Assembly: GCA_947493695.1 (NCBI GenBank)
Contig: CANLSF010000001.1
Coordinates: 1,399,461 to 1,463,460, forward strand
DNA from: an uncultured Kiloniellaceae bacterium
GTDB lineage: Bacteria > Pseudomonadota > Alphaproteobacteria > Kiloniellales > Kiloniellaceae
DNA: 64,000 nt
Direction of reading: 5' to 3'
Of the stretch, positions 33,385 to 42,766 are shown piece after piece (positions within the stretch are counted from its first letter, which is position 1; the number at the start of each line of letters is the position of its first letter). The notes beneath the pieces are model-generated. The model had not been told where the DNA came from, did not search any database, and saw only the letters and a list, made by a program, of their open reading frames with translations. Made by a program: the position numbers and the translations under genes.

Positions 33385-34512
33385 GTGCGGCAGCCAATTT
33401 ATCCGAGATTTCTGCGCTTCTACGCAAGCTGCGTCTGTGCCGGAGCTGTCACCTTGGCGATGCCTGTGTCACTGCAGATATCCCCCGATCATGCGGGCTG
33501 GCAACTGCAATCCGGATCGCCGGTCTGGGCGCAGACGGAGCAGAAGCCCTCGGGCACAGACAGTCTCACCGATCTGGAGTACGTCGCTGCATCGGAGATT
33601 TCGGATTCAGATGCAGCTGAAAACGCTGAAACATCGCTTCCCCTGCGCCAGACGTCGCCTTTGGTGGTCGAACCGATAGCGCCGCCTAGCGAGCCCCTTG
33701 AGGCCGGCGCTGTTGAAGCAGACAGAGCGCCGGGTGTGGATCCGCGGACTCTGGGAAGTGCCATGAAGGACATGATGCGGCGCAATCCGGTTGTCGCGAC
33801 GGTCGAGGGTGAAGAAATCCGGTGGAAAGACGTCATCGAGTCTTCGAGCGACCTGCCGGAGGAATACCAAAGCCGCATTGAATCGGTCTTTCCCGCGCTT
33901 TTGGATCGTCTGATTGATCTGAAATTGCTCGCCAATGCGGCACGGAGCAGAGATTTGGACGAGGACGAGACCTTGCAGCGCAGGGTCAGAGCCTACGAGG
34001 ACATTCTGCTCAGGGACGCCTACATCGCGCAGACGGTTGCACCGAAGATTGCCGAGGCGGACGTGCGTGCCCGCTATTTCGAAGTCCTGCGTGCAAACGC
34101 CGGAACGACCGAACGGCACCTGAGGCATGTCGTGGTTAAGAGCCGCGATGAAGCCGTTGCGGTGGTGCAGTCTCTGGACGACGGACTGGAATTCGCCGAG
34201 CTTGCCCGCAACTATTCAATCGGTGGCTCGGCTCCAAATGGTGGAGATCTGGGCTTCATGCGCCGTGACAGCCTGGATGAGGCCTTTGCGGCGGCAGCCT
34301 TTGATCTACGCGTCGGCTCCTACAGCAAAAAGCCGCTGAGGACCGAGTTCGGCTGGCATGTGATCAAGGTCGAAGGCGAGCGTAAGGCAAGTTTACCTGT
34401 GTACGAAGCGCTAGCGCCAAAACTGAGGGAGGAGCTTGCCAGAGAGCGGATCAGTGCAACATTGAAGAAGTTGCGTGCCGATGCGGATTTGGATCTCTTC
34501 CCCGAAAACTGA
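33385..34512 (+). CDS. Parvulin-type peptidyl-prolyl isomerase, exported (first)
   Basis: About 375 residues. A signal-like hydrophobic segment at about 13-30 leads into a low-complexity stretch (34-120) rich in Ala/Glu/Pro, then a SurA-like N-domain (MMRRNPVVATVEGEEIRWKD, about 132-151) and a parvulin domain at about 240-340 (LRHVVVKSRDEAVAVVQSLD, then GGSAPNGGDLGFM and FGWHVIKVEGER). Start set at GTG 33385, 5 bases after GGGAGA. It probably folds outer-membrane proteins. Followed by a second parvulin gene. Confidence 0.88.
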   Translation: MRQPIYPRFLRFYASCVCAGAVTLAMPVSLQISPDHAGWQLQSGSPVWAQTEQKPSGTDSLTDLEYVAASEISDSDAAENAETSLPLRQTSPLVVEPIAPPSEPLEAGAVEADRAPGVDPRTLGSAMKDMMRRNPVVATVEGEEIRWKDVIESSSDLPEEYQSRIESVFPALLDRLIDLKLLANAARSRDLDEDETLQRRVRAYEDILLRDAYIAQTVAPKIAEADVRARYFEVLRANAGTTERHLRHVVVKSRDEAVAVVQSLDDGLEFAELARNYSIGGSAPNGGDLGFMRRDSLDEAFAAAAFDLRVGSYSKKPLRTEFGWHVIKVEGERKASLPVYEALAPKLREELARERISATLKKLRADADLDLFPEN

Positions 34513-34673
34513 GGGCTTGCGCCCTGGACACTAATCTGTGGGGTTTCACCCAACTGTTACGTAAGCAGGCTTGTGCCTGGACGGCCTGCGTGCCACAAAA
34601 ACGCTTAATTCAAGAATAAAGGCCGGGATTTCGGCGATTTTCCGAAGACCAGCCTGTTAAAGGAGTCGCTTAC

Positions 34674-35546
34674 ATGCGCATCAAACATCTTTTGGTCCCA
34701 GCATTTTGTGCCCTTTCGGTCGCATTTGCACCACCGGTTCTGGCACAGGATAGCGCGGCCGAAGATCCCGTAGTTGCGCGGGTCGGCGGCGAAGACGTTC
34801 TTCAGTCTGAGGTTCTCGCGCTGGCTCAGAGCCTGCCGCCACAGCAGCAACAGCAGATTGCCCTGATTTTTCCACAGCTGATCGAGCAGGTGATCGATCT
34901 CAAGCTGGTCGGCAAAGCCGGGCGGGCTGCCGGTCTGGCCGAGGATGAAGAAGTCCGCAAGCGGGTCATGGAGTCGGAAGACCGCATCATTTCCCAGACC
35001 TACATCGTTCGCGAGATAGAAGCTCAGGTGACGGAAGAAAAGCTGAAGGCTGAGTATGAGAAGTTCGTGAATGAGAACCCGGCTTCCAAGGAAGTGCGCG
35101 CACGTCACATTCTGGTGGAAGAGGAAGAACAGGCAAAAACTCTGATTGCGGAGCTGGACGGCGGGGCTGATTTTGCGGCGCTCGCCGGCGAGCACTCAAC
35201 CGGTCCTTCCGGCGCTCAGGGCGGTGATCTTGGTTTCTTCGGCGAAGGGCAGATGGTTCCTGAGTTCTCCGAGGCAGCTTTCGCAATGGAAGCCGGTGAA
35301 CACAGTAAAGAACCTGTGAAGACACAGTTCGGCTGGCACATTATCAAGGTGGAAGAAAGCCGGTTGGCTGAGCAGCCGTCTTTTGAGCAGATGCAGGAAG
35401 ACCTGCGGGCCGAGCTTTCCCGTGGCGTCTACCAGGACATGATTGCGAAATTGCGCGAGGGCGCCGAGATCGAAATCGTGACTCCTGAGGCTGCTGATCC
35501 TGCCGAAGGCGACGAAGCGCCTGCGAGCGAGGGCACGAGCCAGTAA
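34674..35546 (+). CDS. Parvulin-type peptidyl-prolyl isomerase, exported (second)
   Basis: A 290-residue protein. Signal peptide about 1-25 ([20 protein letters not shown]), SurA-like N-terminal helices ([20 protein letters not shown]), parvulin domain about 135-230 ([20 protein letters not shown], then [16 protein letters not shown] and [12 protein letters not shown]), acidic Ala-rich tail. The domain core is better conserved than in the upstream gene. AAAGGAG lies 10 bases before the ATG. Confidence 0.92.
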   Translation: MRIKHLLVPAFCALSVAFAPPVLAQDSAAEDPVVARVGGEDVLQSEVLALAQSLPPQQQQQIALIFPQLIEQVIDLKLVGKAGRAAGLAEDEEVRKRVMESEDRIISQTYIVREIEAQVTEEKLKAEYEKFVNENPASKEVRARHILVEEEEQAKTLIAELDGGADFAALAGEHSTGPSGAQGGDLGFFGEGQMVPEFSEAAFAMEAGEHSKEPVKTQFGWHIIKVEESRLAEQPSFEQMQEDLRAELSRGVYQDMIAKLREGAEIEIVTPEAADPAEGDEAPASEGTSQ

Positions 35547-35595
35547 CATCGCGCGGATATCTCCAGTATCACTCTGGTTGAGAAGTTTGTTGAGG

Positions 35596-35636
35596 TCCCG
35601 GTCATTTGATATTCAGGTGGCCGGGATTTTAATTTT
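35596..35636 (+). terminator. Rho-independent terminator after the second PPIase gene
   Basis: TCCCGGTCA and TGGCCGGGA form a 9-bp stem with one G-T wobble, a 13-base loop and a following TTTTAATTTT tract. It separates the PPIase transcript from argJ. Confidence 0.7.
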
Positions 35637-35682
35637 ATGGGTTCCACCACACGAGTGTGAGAACCGCAGGAGCTAAATTGCC

Positions 35683-36915
35683 ATGTCTTTGAAGGTCTCT
35701 CCTCTGGCGCCAGCGGAGTTTCCCGCGATGCCGCCGATTGCCGGGCTCGAAATCACGACCGGCGCCTGCGGATTGCGCTATCGCGACCGCACGGATGTCT
35801 GCGTCATGATCCTGGAGCCGGGCACGTCTGTTGCCGGGGTTCTGACGCGCTCGCTCACGGCCTCCGCACCGATCCTCTGGTGCCGCGAAGCGTTGGCGCT
35901 GGGCAGTGCGCGTGCCGTTGTGGTGAATTCCGGGAATGCGAATGCCTTCACCGGTGCCGCGGGAACCGGGTCGGTTGAGCGCACCGTCGGCGCGGTCGTG
36001 GACCTGATCGGATGCCGGGCAGAGGAGGTCTTCATTGCCTCGACCGGTGTGATTGGCGAACCGCTACCGGATCATCTTCTGACCGCCGCGCTTGAGGATC
36101 TTGCCAAGGGGTTGCGGCCTGACGCCTGGCCGGAGGCCGCTGCGGCGATCATGACGACGGATACCTATCCAAAGGGGGCGACCCGGAGCGCGGAAATCAA
36201 GGGTGTGCCGGTGACCATCAACGGCATTGCCAAAGGCTCCGGGATGATTGCGCCCGACATGGCGACCATGTTGTCTTTTGTCGCCACCGATGCGGCTCTG
36301 CCATCGGATCTGCTGCAAAGCCTCTTGAGCGATACGATCGAGCGGACTTTCAATTCGATCACGGTGGATGGAGATACCTCGACTAGCGATACCGTGTTGC
36401 TGTTCGCGACCGGGAAGGCCGGCAATCAGGCTGTGGATTCAGCCGAGGACCCTGCTCTGGCCGGCTTCCGGGAGGCACTTGAAGACTTGCTGCAGGATCT
36501 TGCCATTCAAGTGGTGCGCGACGGCGAGGGGGCCAGCAAGTTTGTGACCATCGATGTATCCGGTGCCGAAACGCCGCAAGCTGCGCGAAGCATCGGGCTT
36601 GCGATTGGCAATTCGCCTCTGGTGAAGACAGCGGTGGCGGGAGAAGACCCGAATTGGGGCCGCATCGTCATGGCTGTGGGTAAGGCCGGGGAACGCGCCG
36701 ACCGCGACCGTTTGTCGATAAAGATTGGCGGGATTGAGGTGGCCAGAAATGGCTGGGTTGTCCCGGGTTACGACGAAGCCCCCGTGGCCGCGCATATGAA
36801 GGGGCAGGAGATCGATATTGCCGTCGATGTCGGGGTCGGCGAGGGCTCGGCAAGGATCTGGACCTGTGATCTGGGACACGGTTACATCGATATCAACGCA
36901 GATTACCGCAGTTAG
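35683..36915 (+). CDS. argJ: Bifunctional ornithine acetyltransferase / N-acetylglutamate synthase
   Basis: A 410-residue ArgJ. The self-cleavage nucleophile Thr195 is in KGSGMIAPDMATMLSF, with VNSGNANAFTG and DGDTSTSDTVLLFATG as further signatures. It recycles the acetyl group from N-acetylornithine to glutamate in arginine synthesis. Full length. Followed 9 bases later by mutT. Confidence 0.96.
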   Translation: MSLKVSPLAPAEFPAMPPIAGLEITTGACGLRYRDRTDVCVMILEPGTSVAGVLTRSLTASAPILWCREALALGSARAVVVNSGNANAFTGAAGTGSVERTVGAVVDLIGCRAEEVFIASTGVIGEPLPDHLLTAALEDLAKGLRPDAWPEAAAAIMTTDTYPKGATRSAEIKGVPVTINGIAKGSGMIAPDMATMLSFVATDAALPSDLLQSLLSDTIERTFNSITVDGDTSTSDTVLLFATGKAGNQAVDSAEDPALAGFREALEDLLQDLAIQVVRDGEGASKFVTIDVSGAETPQAARSIGLAIGNSPLVKTAVAGEDPNWGRIVMAVGKAGERADRDRLSIKIGGIEVARNGWVVPGYDEAPVAAHMKGQEIDIAVDVGVGEGSARIWTCDLGHGYIDINADYRS

Positions 36916-36924
36916 AGACTGAAT

Positions 36925-37386
36925 ATGGCTGAAGAGCTTGATATGGGCGGCTGCTGGGCCGCTGGTGAACGCGGTAAGGTGCCTGCTAAACCGCTGGTCT
37001 TTGTTGCGGCGGTCGCGTTGATTGATGCCGATGGTCGGGTTCTGATTGCACAGCGCCCACCCGGAAAGTCGATGGCCGGATTATGGGAATTCCCCGGTGG
37101 TAAGCTGGATGCGGGAGAGACACCTGAACAGGCGCTGGTGCGCGAGCTTGAGGAAGAGCTTGGGATCGATACCCGGGAGAGCTGTCTCGCACCGCTTGCC
37201 TTCGCGTCGCACAGTTACGAGGATTTCCACCTGCTGATGCCGCTGTTCGTTTGCCGGATCTGGCAGGGGACGGTGACACCGAGGGAAGGTCAGACACTCA
37301 AATGGGTGCGCCCCGCGCGGATCGGCGATTATCCTATGCCTGAGGCCGATGTGCCCCTGGTCGCGCAACTGCGCGACCTACTATGA
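36925..37386 (+). CDS. mutT: 8-oxo-dGTP diphosphatase MutT
   Basis: A 153-residue Nudix hydrolase with a perfect Nudix box (GGKLDAGETPEQALVREL then EEELG, about 58-80) and the MutT-type WEFPGGK. It removes 8-oxo-dGTP from the nucleotide pool. It follows argJ closely and is probably co-transcribed. Just after the stop the last 20 or so bases of the gene are repeated (see findings). Confidence 0.93.
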   Translation: MAEELDMGGCWAAGERGKVPAKPLVFVAAVALIDADGRVLIAQRPPGKSMAGLWEFPGGKLDAGETPEQALVRELEEELGIDTRESCLAPLAFASHSYEDFHLLMPLFVCRIWQGTVTPREGQTLKWVRPARIGDYPMPEADVPLVAQLRDLL

Positions 37387-37433
37387 CGTAAGCGCGCAAC
37401 TGCGCGACCTGCTCTTAAACCAACGCGCATCAG

Positions 37434-38381
37434 CTAGTCAGGCTCATTCCGGCCTTTGACCGGTCGGCCGGTGGTGTCTTCCGCCCCTTGTTCGGGAACA
37501 CCCAATGCATCGGCCAGTCTGCTGCTGGCGCTGCCCGGGCGCAGGGGTTGTTGCTGTGAAGCGTCCGGCGCCCAGCCGGTCAGGGTCAGAATATCGAAGG
37601 TCGCCGGTATGCGACCGTCTGCATCCCCAAATTTTTCCTGATAGATTTGTGCGGCCCGAAACAGTGTTGCGCGGCGGGTCATGGTCCGCCTGCGATCGTG
37701 TATGGCATTGGTTTCGCCCATCCCACGCAGATCCTGCATCAGCTTGAGGGCGTTGGGATAGCTGACGGTGATGCGGTCTGAATCAGCGACCGGCAGGGCA
37801 AAACCCGCCCGTTGCAGTAAGGCACCTGCATCGCGCAGGTCCGCCAAAGGTGACAGGCGGGGACTAGCGCCGCCCTCCTGCTCGATCTCTGCCTCCAGCC
37901 ATGCCGTTCTGAGTTCGTTGAGGGTTTCACCACCCAGCATCGTCCCCAGAAAGAGACCGTCAGGTTTGAGAATCTGCCGGATCTGGATTAGAGCGCCGGG
38001 CAGATCGTTGGTCCAGTGCAAGGTGAGGTTCGAGGTGACGAGTTCAAAAGAAGAGGCTGCGAAGGGCAGCGTTTCTTCGTCCGCCGCAACTGCGGCACAG
38101 GCTGCGTCAGCGCAGAACGCGTTTCTGATCATACTCGGAGAGAAATCGCAGCGCACCAGCAGGTTTGTGTCGCCACGGTCCGAAAGCGTGTCGGCCAGCT
38201 TATTCCCGCGTGAACCCAGATCAAGGCAGGTGGGAAAGCTTCGGGCGATATCGAGCAGCCGGTCTGCCAGGCGCTCGGCCACGGCATCGAACAGAAAGCT
38301 GTAGTCTCCGATGTCCTTGGCTGCGCGTTCTCGATGGTGGCGCACCAGTGATCGGTCAAAGACATTCATTACATCGCTCAT
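37434..38381 (-). CDS. SAM-dependent methyltransferase, NDUFAF5/BioC-like
   Basis: About 315 residues. FDRSLVRHHRERAAKDIGDYSF at the N-terminus, motif I CLDLGSRGNKLA, a later LVTSNLTLHWTNDLPGAL, LKPDGLFLGTMLGGETL and a C-terminal LMQDLRGMGETNAI. This is the pattern of bacterial NDUFAF5-type proteins (putative arginine hydroxylase/complex I assembly in mitochondria), related to BioC. Start set at ATG 38381 behind GGAAG. Divergent from comF, as is common in this class. Confidence 0.82.
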   Translation of the reverse strand: MSDVMNVFDRSLVRHHRERAAKDIGDYSFLFDAVAERLADRLLDIARSFPTCLDLGSRGNKLADTLSDRGDTNLLVRCDFSPSMIRNAFCADAACAAVAADEETLPFAASSFELVTSNLTLHWTNDLPGALIQIRQILKPDGLFLGTMLGGETLNELRTAWLEAEIEQEGGASPRLSPLADLRDAGALLQRAGFALPVADSDRITVSYPNALKLMQDLRGMGETNAIHDRRRTMTRRATLFRAAQIYQEKFGDADGRIPATFDILTLTGWAPDASQQQPLRPGSASSRLADALGVPEQGAEDTTGRPVKGRNEPD

Positions 38382-38527
38382 GGCGGCTTCCATTGTTCCT
38401 GTCGCGTCCTGGCCGTGGTGCGCCAATTAGGTGCAATAGGGGCGATATCAAGTTTCCGGTGTCTTGGCAAATGACCGGCGGGCCAGAGACGACGCGGACA
38501 GCGTGATGTCTGAAGGATTGCTTTCCC

Positions 38528-39316
38528 ATGGTTGCACGAGGCATGCTTTGTTTCATGCAATCTGTTGTGACAATCGGGCGCCGGGTGCTGGACGCCGTTC
38601 TGCCGCCGACCTGCGCAAAGTGCCGCGTCGTCGTAGAACGCAATGGCACGCTCTGTGCGGATTGCTGGAAGGCGCTACGGTTTCTGGGGCCACCCTGGTG
38701 TCAGTGCTGCGGATTTCCCTTCGAATTTGAAGCTGCCGATACCGGTTTGCGGGGATTCGAGATATCGGAAAGCTCGTTATGCGGGGACTGTCTGCAGAAC
38801 CCAAAAGCCTTTGATCGTGCGCGATCCGCCCTGGCCTACGATGATGCAAGTCGGGACCTGATCCTGGCGTTTAAACATGCAGACCGGACCGAAACGGCGT
38901 TGAACCTTGCGACCTGGATGACATTGGCTGGTTCAGAGTTACTTGAATCTGCGGATGTCATTGTTCCCGTACCACTGCATTGGTGGCGTTTGTTTCTGCG
39001 GCGCTACAATCAGTCCGCACTTCTGGCACAAAGGCTCGCGGATCGTTGCGGTAAGCCCTTCGATGCCCGGGTTCTTGAACGTCGTCGTGCAACCTTGTCG
39101 CAAGGTCACCTCAGTCGGACCGCGCGGCAGCGTAACGTCGCGGGCGCCTTTCGGATTCAAACGGCCCTGAAATCCCGGATCGAAGGGCGCAGAGTCCTGC
39201 TGATCGACGATGTTTACACCAGCGGTGCGACCATTTCCGCCTGTGTCGCCTGTTTGCGGGCCGGTGGCGCAGAGACGGTTGATGTTCTGACTCTTGCCCG
39301 GGTATTGCGCAGCTGA
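38528..39316 (+). CDS. comF: ComF family phosphoribosyltransferase-like protein
   Basis: A 262-residue protein with an N-terminal Cys-rich zinc region (CAKC, CADC, CQCC, CGDC within about 23-86), the ComF core DVIVPVPLHWWRLFLRRYNQ and a PRPP loop VLLIDDVYTSGAT at about 223-235. It is the DNA-uptake-associated ComFC family, though most proteobacterial members have no proven competence role. Translation could also begin a few codons in. Confidence 0.9.
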   Translation: MVARGMLCFMQSVVTIGRRVLDAVLPPTCAKCRVVVERNGTLCADCWKALRFLGPPWCQCCGFPFEFEAADTGLRGFEISESSLCGDCLQNPKAFDRARSALAYDDASRDLILAFKHADRTETALNLATWMTLAGSELLESADVIVPVPLHWWRLFLRRYNQSALLAQRLADRCGKPFDARVLERRRATLSQGHLSRTARQRNVAGAFRIQTALKSRIEGRRVLLIDDVYTSGATISACVACLRAGGAETVDVLTLARVLRS

Positions 39317-39490
39317 AGGTGTAGAGTAGGGGACTATTTCGGTAAAATTAAGGTGATCTGAGGAGTATCGGCTGTAATTTGGCGATGACGACCCCAAATC
39401 CTCAGGGTTATAAGAGCTTCTTTGGCTGGCGCGGTCTTGAGGGCATTGGGCCCAGCGATGCATCGGCGAAACTGAAATTCAGAGAGTAAA

Positions 39491-39769
39491 ATGTCGGAAC
39501 AACAGTCACCTGCGATCACCGTCTATTCAAGCATGCTGTGCGGGTTTTGCGCGCGGGCGAAACGCCTGCTCGAGGCAAAAGGCGCAAAGTATGACGAAAT
39601 CGACATCATGCTGCAGCCACGGCGGCGGCCGGAAATGATCGAGCGCGCCGGTGGGCGGACCAGTGTTCCGCAGATTTTCATCGACGGACGTCATATCGGT
39701 GGATGTGACGAGCTCTATGCGCTGGAACAGCAGGGCAACCTCGATCCGCTTTTATCCAAGGCATCTTGA
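39491..39769 (+). CDS. grxC: Glutaredoxin 3
   Basis: A 92-residue glutaredoxin. Active site CGFC at 17-20, TSVPQIFIDGRHIGGCDEL the cis-Pro and GSH-binding loop. It reduces disulfides with glutathione. Its stop codon overlaps the start of the nitrilase gene. Confidence 0.95.
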   Translation: MSEQQSPAITVYSSMLCGFCARAKRLLEAKGAKYDEIDIMLQPRRRPEMIERAGGRTSVPQIFIDGRHIGGCDELYALEQQGNLDPLLSKAS

Positions 39770-40611
39770 GCGAGGCATTAAAATCCGGAGCTCGTTTTAC
39801 GGCTGCCTGTGTTCAGATGACCGCAGCCGCGGATCATGCGCCGAGTCTGGACGCCGCCGAGGGATTGATCCGCAAAGCACATGATGCGGGCGCGGATTTG
39901 ATCATGACGCCGGAAGTTACGTCACTGATCGAGTCAAGCCGCGCCGCAGCTCTGGAGAAATCGCTGCCTGAGGCACAGCATCCCGGCGTCTCTTTGTTCC
40001 GAAATCTGGCTGCTGAACTGAGTACCTGGCTTCTCGCAGGGTCTTTCGGTGTGGGTTTGGGCGGCGGTAAAATTGCCAACCGCTCATTCCTTTTTGGTCC
40101 TGATGGCGAGATCAAGGCGCGCTACGACAAGATCCATATGTTCGATGTCGCGATTCCAGACGGGCAAACTTATCGGGAATCTGCAACCTATCAACCAGGT
40201 GACAAGGCTGTTCTGACGGATTTGCCCTGGGGCAGCCTGGGGCTGACAATATGTTACGACGTTCGCTTCCCGGCAATTTATCGGGTGCTGGCTGAAGCAG
40301 GGGCGTCGTTTATCACTGTGCCTTCCGCCTTCACACGGCTGACAGGGGCTGCGCATTGGCACACACTCTTACGTGCGCGCGCGATTGAAACCGGCTGCTA
40401 TATATTTGCGCCAGCCCAATGCGGGACACACGCTGGGGGCCGGGAAACCTACGGACACTCGCTCGTTGTTTCGCCATGGGGAGAGGTTCTGGCTGACGGT
40501 GGCGAGGAGCCCGGCTTCGTTATGGCGGAGATTGATCCGGCAGCGGTTACCAGGGCACGTTCAATGGTGCCGTCTCTCTCAAATGTCAGAACGTTTTCGC
40601 TTCCGGGCTGA
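39766..40611 (+). CDS. Carbon-nitrogen hydrolase (Nit2/omega-amidase-like)
   Basis: A 281-residue nitrilase-superfamily enzyme with the triad Glu50 (MTPEVTS), Lys122 (YDKIHMFD) and Cys163 (TICYDVRFP). The pattern is nearest to the Nit1/Nit2 group, which hydrolyses deaminated glutathione or omega-amides. It appears to start at TTG 39766, overlapping the grxC stop by four bases, so the two are translationally coupled, a pairing that fits glutathione upkeep. Confidence 0.88.
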   Translation: MSEALKSGARFTAACVQMTAAADHAPSLDAAEGLIRKAHDAGADLIMTPEVTSLIESSRAAALEKSLPEAQHPGVSLFRNLAAELSTWLLAGSFGVGLGGGKIANRSFLFGPDGEIKARYDKIHMFDVAIPDGQTYRESATYQPGDKAVLTDLPWGSLGLTICYDVRFPAIYRVLAEAGASFITVPSAFTRLTGAAHWHTLLRARAIETGCYIFAPAQCGTHAGGRETYGHSLVVSPWGEVLADGGEEPGFVMAEIDPAAVTRARSMVPSLSNVRTFSLPG

Positions 40612-40625
40612 TCTGCTCTGACTGT

Positions 40626-41183
40626 CTAATCCTCGCGTTGGGCACAGATACGTTGCACGGCGGCAGGCTTGGGGGCGTCAAGAATCAGGTCTTCGTATGC
40701 CAGGACACGCATCTGACCTGCGACTGCATCCAGCAATTCGCCCGGCGTCAGCAAAAAGTCGGGATTGGATGGGCGCCCGAAGCGTTCGTTGCCTAGCGCG
40801 AAGGTCTCGTAAATCAGAACCCCGCCCACGGCGACGGCTTGGATGATTTGAGGCAGGATCGGACGGAAAAGATAGTTTGTTACGACAACGCCGGCGAAGC
40901 TGCCCGCTGCGAAAGGAAATGGACTGCCGTCCTCCAGGTCAATTTCCCGGTCCTGAAAGTCTTCCTGGACACCCAATTCGCTGATCCGGCTCAGGTCGCG
41001 ATCCACGGCAAGTACCGGATGACCGCGTTCGAGAAACAAGCGGCTATGGCGTCCGCTGCCGCAAGCCAGATCCAGGACCTGGCCTCGGGAAGGGACTCGT
41101 GAGGCAAAGCGCTGTACCCAAGCCGAGGTATTGTCGCTCGGTTTTTCCGTTTTTGGAGGTTGTGGGGGCGTTTCAGTTGTCAT
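40626..41183 (-). CDS. SAM-dependent methyltransferase, class I
   Basis: A 185-residue protein. Motif I VLDLACGSGRHSRLFLERGH, acidic loop LAVDRDLSRISEL, post-motif FAGVVVTNYLFRPILP. It resembles TehB/Tam-like small methyltransferases. The substrate is unknown. Convergent with the nitrilase gene, divergent from the DUF1178 gene. Confidence 0.82.
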   Translation of the reverse strand: MTTETPPQPPKTEKPSDNTSAWVQRFASRVPSRGQVLDLACGSGRHSRLFLERGHPVLAVDRDLSRISELGVQEDFQDREIDLEDGSPFPFAAGSFAGVVVTNYLFRPILPQIIQAVAVGGVLIYETFALGNERFGRPSNPDFLLTPGELLDAVAGQMRVLAYEDLILDAPKPAAVQRICAQRED

Positions 41184-41298
41184 TTTTCTTGATCCCTGGG
41201 TCTATCGCGAGTCTTATCATTGCTAGGATGCGTTGGAGATAGCTTTTTTTGTCCTGCACGGGGCTCTGAAGGCCTTCGATGAGGTGGATTTAGGCGTA

Positions 41299-41823
41299 AT
41301 GATAGTTTTTGATCTGAGATGCAAAAAAGAACATGTCTTTGAGGCATGGTTCAAAGATAGCGCGGCCTATCACGAACAGGTGGAGGCGGGCGTTGTGCGC
41401 TGCCCGGTCTGTGGCTCCAGCCGGGTCGAAAAAGCTCTTATGGCGCCAAATGTGACAAGTCGCAGGCAGAATAAGGAGCCGTTACCCGCAGAGCCAGCGT
41501 CTATCCCAGCGGCAACCGGCGAGGTCATGGCGCCTGCAGCCGTTCCTGCCAAACCTGCCAGCGCGTCAGGCTCCGTGACCACCAATGCGGATGTGGAAAA
41601 GGTGACCGAAGTCATGCGTGCACTGTCTGAATTGCGCGATAATGTTGAGCGCGAGTGTGACTATGTGGGCAGTGATTTTGCTGAGGAAGCCCGCAAGATC
41701 CACTACGGTGAACGGGAAGCCAGAGGCATTTATGGCGAGTCCAGTGACGAGGACGCCAAAGCCCTGGAAGAGGAAGGCGTTGAGTTCGCCCGGGTGCCCT
41801 GGGTGCCACGCCACGACTCCTGA
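41299..41823 (+). CDS. DUF1178 family protein
   Basis: About 174 residues from ATG 41299 (MIVFDLRCKKEHVFEAWFKD). The N-terminal zinc ribbon has two Cys pairs (LRCKKEHVFEAWF and VRCPVCGSSRVEKALMAPNV). The C-terminal part (ERECDYVGSDFAEEARKIHY, then GEREARGIYGESS) is the conserved DUF1178 tail. Conserved in alpha- and betaproteobacteria, function unknown. Confidence 0.9.
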   Translation: MIVFDLRCKKEHVFEAWFKDSAAYHEQVEAGVVRCPVCGSSRVEKALMAPNVTSRRQNKEPLPAEPASIPAATGEVMAPAAVPAKPASASGSVTTNADVEKVTEVMRALSELRDNVERECDYVGSDFAEEARKIHYGEREARGIYGESSDEDAKALEEEGVEFARVPWVPRHDS

Positions 41824-41887
41824 GGCTTTGCCGGAACTCAACGCGGTTCCGACTGACTGCACCTCTCTACAGTTCTAATCTAGGGTT

Positions 41888-42637
41888 CTAAGGCTTCCTA
41901 GCGAAGATCATATAGTTTACGTCGAGATCCCGACGGGAGAGCCGCCAGCTCCCGTTGATGGGGTTGTAGACGACCCCGCTGATATCGTCGATTTCCAACC
42001 CCTGGGCGCGCAGAAGACCCGATAGCTCGGAGGGGCGCAGGAACTTTTTCCAGTCATGGGTTCCGCGCGGGAGCCAACGTAGAACGTACTCTGCGCCCAA
42101 GATCGCCATAAGATAGGACTTGGGGGTTCGATTCAGGGTCGAAGCGACCATCGCGCCACCTTCTTTCACCAGCGCACAGGCGGCACTGGAGAAACACTTC
42201 ACGTCGGCGACATGCTCGATCACCTCCATATTCAGAACCACGTCGAAGGTTTTCCCTTTTGCAACGAGGTCTTCCGCCGTCGTATGACGGTAGTTGATCT
42301 TCAGCCCGCCCTCGGCGGCGTGCGTGCTGGCGGTTTTGATGTTCTTTTCTGCGGCGTCGATGGCGGTGACATCGGCCCCCAGGCGGCAGAGAGGCTCGCT
42401 CAAGAGGCCACCGCCGCAGCCGATATCCAGAATGCTCAGACCGGACAGGGGCTTCTCCGCCAGTGGGTCTTTGCCGAACTGCCGGGCTGAATGATCGCGG
42501 ATGTAACCGAGACGGGTCGGGTTGAGTTGATGCAGGGGTTTGAATTTCCCCGAGGGATCCCACCATTCGGCGGCAATAGCGGAGAACTTCTCGATTTCCA
42601 GCGGGTCGACGCTCGTGTGGTCCTGCAACTTGGTCAT
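41888..42637 (-). CDS. ubiG: Ubiquinone biosynthesis O-methyltransferase UbiG
   Basis: About 249 residues from ATG 42637. IEKFSAIAAEWWDPSGKFKPL is the UbiG N-terminal signature, motif I LDIGCGGGLLSEPL, then VVLNMEVIEHVAD and STLNRTPKSYLMAI. It carries out both O-methylations of ubiquinone synthesis. The frame extends 77 codons upstream without homology, so that part is not used. Divergent from lysC, 129 bases apart. Confidence 0.95.
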   Translation of the reverse strand: MTKLQDHTSVDPLEIEKFSAIAAEWWDPSGKFKPLHQLNPTRLGYIRDHSARQFGKDPLAEKPLSGLSILDIGCGGGLLSEPLCRLGADVTAIDAAEKNIKTASTHAAEGGLKINYRHTTAEDLVAKGKTFDVVLNMEVIEHVADVKCFSSAACALVKEGGAMVASTLNRTPKSYLMAILGAEYVLRWLPRGTHDWKKFLRPSELSGLLRAQGLEIDDISGVVYNPINGSWRLSRRDLDVNYMIFARKP

Positions 42638-42766
42638 AGCACCTGGTTCCGATAAAATATTACGCAGTGGTTCCGGCGGCATACTTGCCACCGGCCCCTG
42701 TGAAAGAGTATGGATAGCCGCCCCACTGCGGGCAACCTGATCGTTCTCTTTTATTTCAAGGTCGTT

